A stretch of 64,000 bases of DNA from an uncultured Bacteroidota bacterium (GTDB lineage: Bacteria; Bacteroidota; Bacteroidia; NS11-12g; UBA9320), in assembly GCA_937124965.1 (NCBI GenBank), contig CAKZLB010000039.1, forward strand, positions 62,001-126,000, written 5' to 3'. The translations under genes were made by a program, and so were the position numbers. Position 1 is the stretch's first letter, and the number at the start of each line of letters is the position of its first letter. Under the pieces are notes generated by a model. The model saw only the letters and a list, made by a program, of their open reading frames with translations. It searched no databases and was not told the origin of the DNA. Shown piece after piece: positions 63,001-64,000 of the stretch.

Positions 63001-64000
63001 CTATTCGTACAAAAGCCCAAACATCTCCATTCTGTAGATTTTCACCTTCAGCATGTAAAAACATCTTAAACGCTTTGTAATTTCGGATATCGACTTCTGT
63101 GACTCTAAACGCTCCCCTAGCATCGCCTTTTTCGAGATCACACACTCTTAACGATAAGGACTGTTCGTTCTGTAAAACTTGATTCGGTTGCGTAGCGTCT
63201 ATTTCTCTCGTAATTCCAGGAGGTTCTACGTACTTTACTGGAACTCTAGAGCTATTTTCTTCAATATTTACTGTACTAACTACAAATTCAACCGGATCAT
63301 TAGGGTCTGGTGGTAAGCCAATAGTAGGCGGATATTTTAAACTATTCTGATACCTTCTCCAATCAGCCCGAATCATACGCATTTCAAGTAATCGAACAAT
63401 TACGCTATCCTCAAAACCAGTCATGAACATTCGCATAAATCGAATAGACTTAAAATTGCTTATTCCTCCGACACGTTTTTGATATTCTCGAATGGGAATT
63501 TTTAACTGGTAATATGTTACACTATCCGGTTTTGCGCCTTCGTCTTCTCTGGTTGCAAACACACGTATTGAATCCGCTACATATCCTTTACCTACAACTA
63601 AGTCGCGCTGACTAAGATCTATTTTATATTGAAAATATTCCTCGATCTGATCTAATGTATTGTCTTGGTTTATATCTTCATCATCAGGGAACGTAGTATT
63701 TGCTTTAGGAGTTCCGTCAGGTAACCGATCTAAATTTGAGTTGCCTTCTGGTTGCTTGTAATACAAGTAACGATGTAAAACACTGGTTTCATTGGCGTCG
63801 TATTGTTCGTCTCGGTGATGAATGAAATTATCGCCAGATGGGTCTTGAATTGCATTGTTGTATGCAATGGAATTAACACCAAACTTATTTCTAATGCCTT
63901 GAATGTAGGTGGTGTCGTAGAAGCCTAACTCTAACTCGTCACTTAATCCGTCCAAACCAACGTCTTGAAGTGGTCGCGCATTTGGATCGTTATCAAACCC
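60029..64000 (-). CDS. sprA: SprA, type IX secretion outer-membrane translocon protein (C-terminal part, cut at window edge)
   Basis: SprA forms the large outer-membrane channel of the type IX secretion system and is needed for gliding. The minus-strand frame stays open past the right edge, so at least 1,300 residues of the C-terminal part are seen; the family is about 2,400 residues. NDPNARPLQDVG right at the edge, the EKLCSEVWFNEMRVTGI motif (near 62690), and the long series of amphipathic beta-strands that ends in SAITDFGVSLRYTLQ identify it. The acidic/lysine run near 61440-61510 (DPSKKKKKEG) is a flexible loop. A TTG at 63955 is internal and not the start. Confidence 0.92.
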   Translation of the reverse strand, partial: GFDNDPNARPLQDVGLDGLSDELELGFYDTTYIQGIRNKFGVNSIAYNNAIQDPSGDNFIHHRDEQYDANETSVLHRYLYYKQPEGNSNLDRLPDGTPKANTTFPDDEDINQDNTLDQIEEYFQYKIDLSQRDLVVGKGYVADSIRVFATREDEGAKPDSVTYYQLKIPIREYQKRVGGISNFKSIRFMRMFMTGFEDSVIVRLLEMRMIRADWRRYQNSLKYPPTIGLPPDPNDPVEFVVSTVNIEENSSRVPVKYVEPPGITREIDATQPNQVLQNEQSLSLRVCDLEKGDARGAFRVTEVDIRNYKAFKMFLHAEGENLQNGDVWAFVRIGTDLENNYYEYQMPLQITGAGAVLQDEIWPSTNNMEFELEDFYNLKIEREKATGSKTANYETTNGKGHILRVVGLPDLSQVRTLMLGVLNPSGGTGPEKLCSEVWFNEMRVTGIANKGGWAATARMVTKLADFARVNVSGNYTTIGFGGIDKTLNERSLDQTFQYDISANLELGKFFPQKTGISIPMFIGWNENFINPKYYPLNPDILYKQVLDAAETAEDRTKIKETSQDYTSRYSLNFTNVKKNRTGGGKVGLFDVENLNASYSYQRVFRRNQIVEENFINTHRASLAYTYANRPKPWEPFKKLIRSNKINLIKDFNFTLMPSSLNFQFDVDRRYGEMQNRSNDDFEAIVPRFYDKSFTLKRTYGGRWNFTRNLKFNYNSVADAWVEEPFGEIDTEAKEDSIRNNFFNFGTLRNFNQVMDLNYTLPFSKIRSLSWITASAKYAANYSWTTAPPTFPSLGNTIQNSQTITLNGRMNFTSFYNRNKKLRPFVTRTNRNRKKSTKTTTPDDEDADPSKKKKKEGLSPAAKGIGAFLLMLKQAQITYTETNGTTLPGFNQDIQYLGRNFDLATPSWAFIMGIQDPNIRYDLARNGYMTNDTAQNNRFMELSAQNLSASATLEPFNNFRITLNFTKRTSNTVSSNFRYDEGQQDFVDLGLQEVGQYTISFFSWASAFDKLGDVTQNYSSDVFDAFKENRKDIATRLQEQEFTTTNSRYADRIGDLNPNTAFPVGYNQTHQDVMLYSFLAAYSGKDAKSISLNPFKRMPAPSWQVSYNGLKDLFGLKKHFTNISIQHAYSSTLNLNSYYSELSYGVDDLVNDTNNLTSQFTFQQGVSLIERLTPVLGVDVTMKNGLTLKLEHKRDRNITMFMNTYQLIEQRNKEWVIGAGFVTKGVRLPIKYRGSKIYLENNLNFRFDLSIRDGVTIRREIESGSNTAQAGNRIFSIKPNIDYKVNDNTNLRMFYNRTLTEPKNSQSFNSAITDFGVSLRYTLQ

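Noticed and set aside
63953-63955. TTG as start of the right-edge SprA gene
   Set aside because: The frame continues to the window edge with SprA-like sequence (NDPNARPLQDVG), so this is an internal codon.
1-64000. CRISPR arrays, prophage, insertion sequences, rRNA or tRNA genes
   Set aside because: No spaced repeats, transposase or phage structural motifs, attachment-site duplications or tRNA-like cloverleaf were recognised on reading; short RNA genes could still be missed without a covariance search.

Overview
The window looks like chromosomal DNA from a marine or freshwater Bacteroidota, most likely Flavobacteriales-like. The evidence is the C-terminal part of the type IX secretion/gliding protein SprA at the right edge, two proteins ending in type IX (Por) sorting domains, many DUF families typical of the phylum (DUF3108, DUF4197, DUF4846, DUF1684, DUF3352), low GC, few Shine-Dalgarno sites, and repeated TAnnTTTG-type -7 boxes a few bases before start codons. 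Both edges cut genes: an outer-membrane/TSP3-repeat protein at the left lacks its N-terminus and SprA at the right lacks its N-terminus.

Layout. 1-3600: TSP3-repeat envelope protein, a 570-bp gap with a GC-skewed hairpin-rich element, a membrane SRPBCC protein and a DUF456 protein. 3698-12777: a two-gene meta-cleavage-type aldolase/hydratase operon, then a tripartite RND efflux operon (adaptor, pump, TolC-like channel) whose last gene is a fumarylacetoacetase-fold hydrolase, then an AlkB-like membrane hydroxylase. 12802-19301: GNAT acetyltransferase, a propeller-type LytS-like kinase with its LytTR regulator, and a HIRAN / unknown / WYL-regulator island. 19353-31354: tandem-OmpA protein and helix-hairpin-helix membrane protein, a large PNGase F-like secreted protein with a LamG domain, LpxH-like hydrolase, small soluble proteins, a secreted protein paired with a thioredoxin-like lipoprotein, DUF3108 and a predicted outer-membrane barrel. 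31413-41681: lipoprotein, ArsC, DUF4846, GH3/beta-lactamase-fold fusion, DUF4197, DUF3352/YwqK protein, Mrp ATPase with NfuA-like scaffold, UbiA-like prenyltransferase. 41678-45470: GalE and a WbpD-like acetyltransferase, a GlsA/GlsB-like acyltransferase pair (candidate glycine-lipid synthesis), rhodanese. 45544-51336: a PAS histidine kinase with a receiver-CRP fusion regulator, lipoproteins MsrB and MsrA, TilS. 51360-60052: OstA-like protein, DUF1684, PanD, a YbhN-like membrane protein, an HldE-C-type nucleotidyltransferase, a second propeller kinase/LytTR pair, and an EamA transporter; then SprA.

Most of the window is ordinary, compact envelope, signalling and housekeeping content. No prophage, transposon, CRISPR array, rRNA or tRNA was seen. 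The parts most worth a second look are the HIRAN/WYL island, the kinase/receiver-CRP pair whose FixL-like PAS has lysine where FixL has its heme ligand, the efflux operon carrying an FAH enzyme next to AlkB, the very short-leader promoter architecture (including interlocked tilS/ostA promoters), the 2.1-2.5 kb intergenic element and a perfect 10-bp palindrome upstream of the first propeller kinase. Several start codons were moved downstream because TTG triplets inside or before -7 boxes cannot be starts if those boxes are real.
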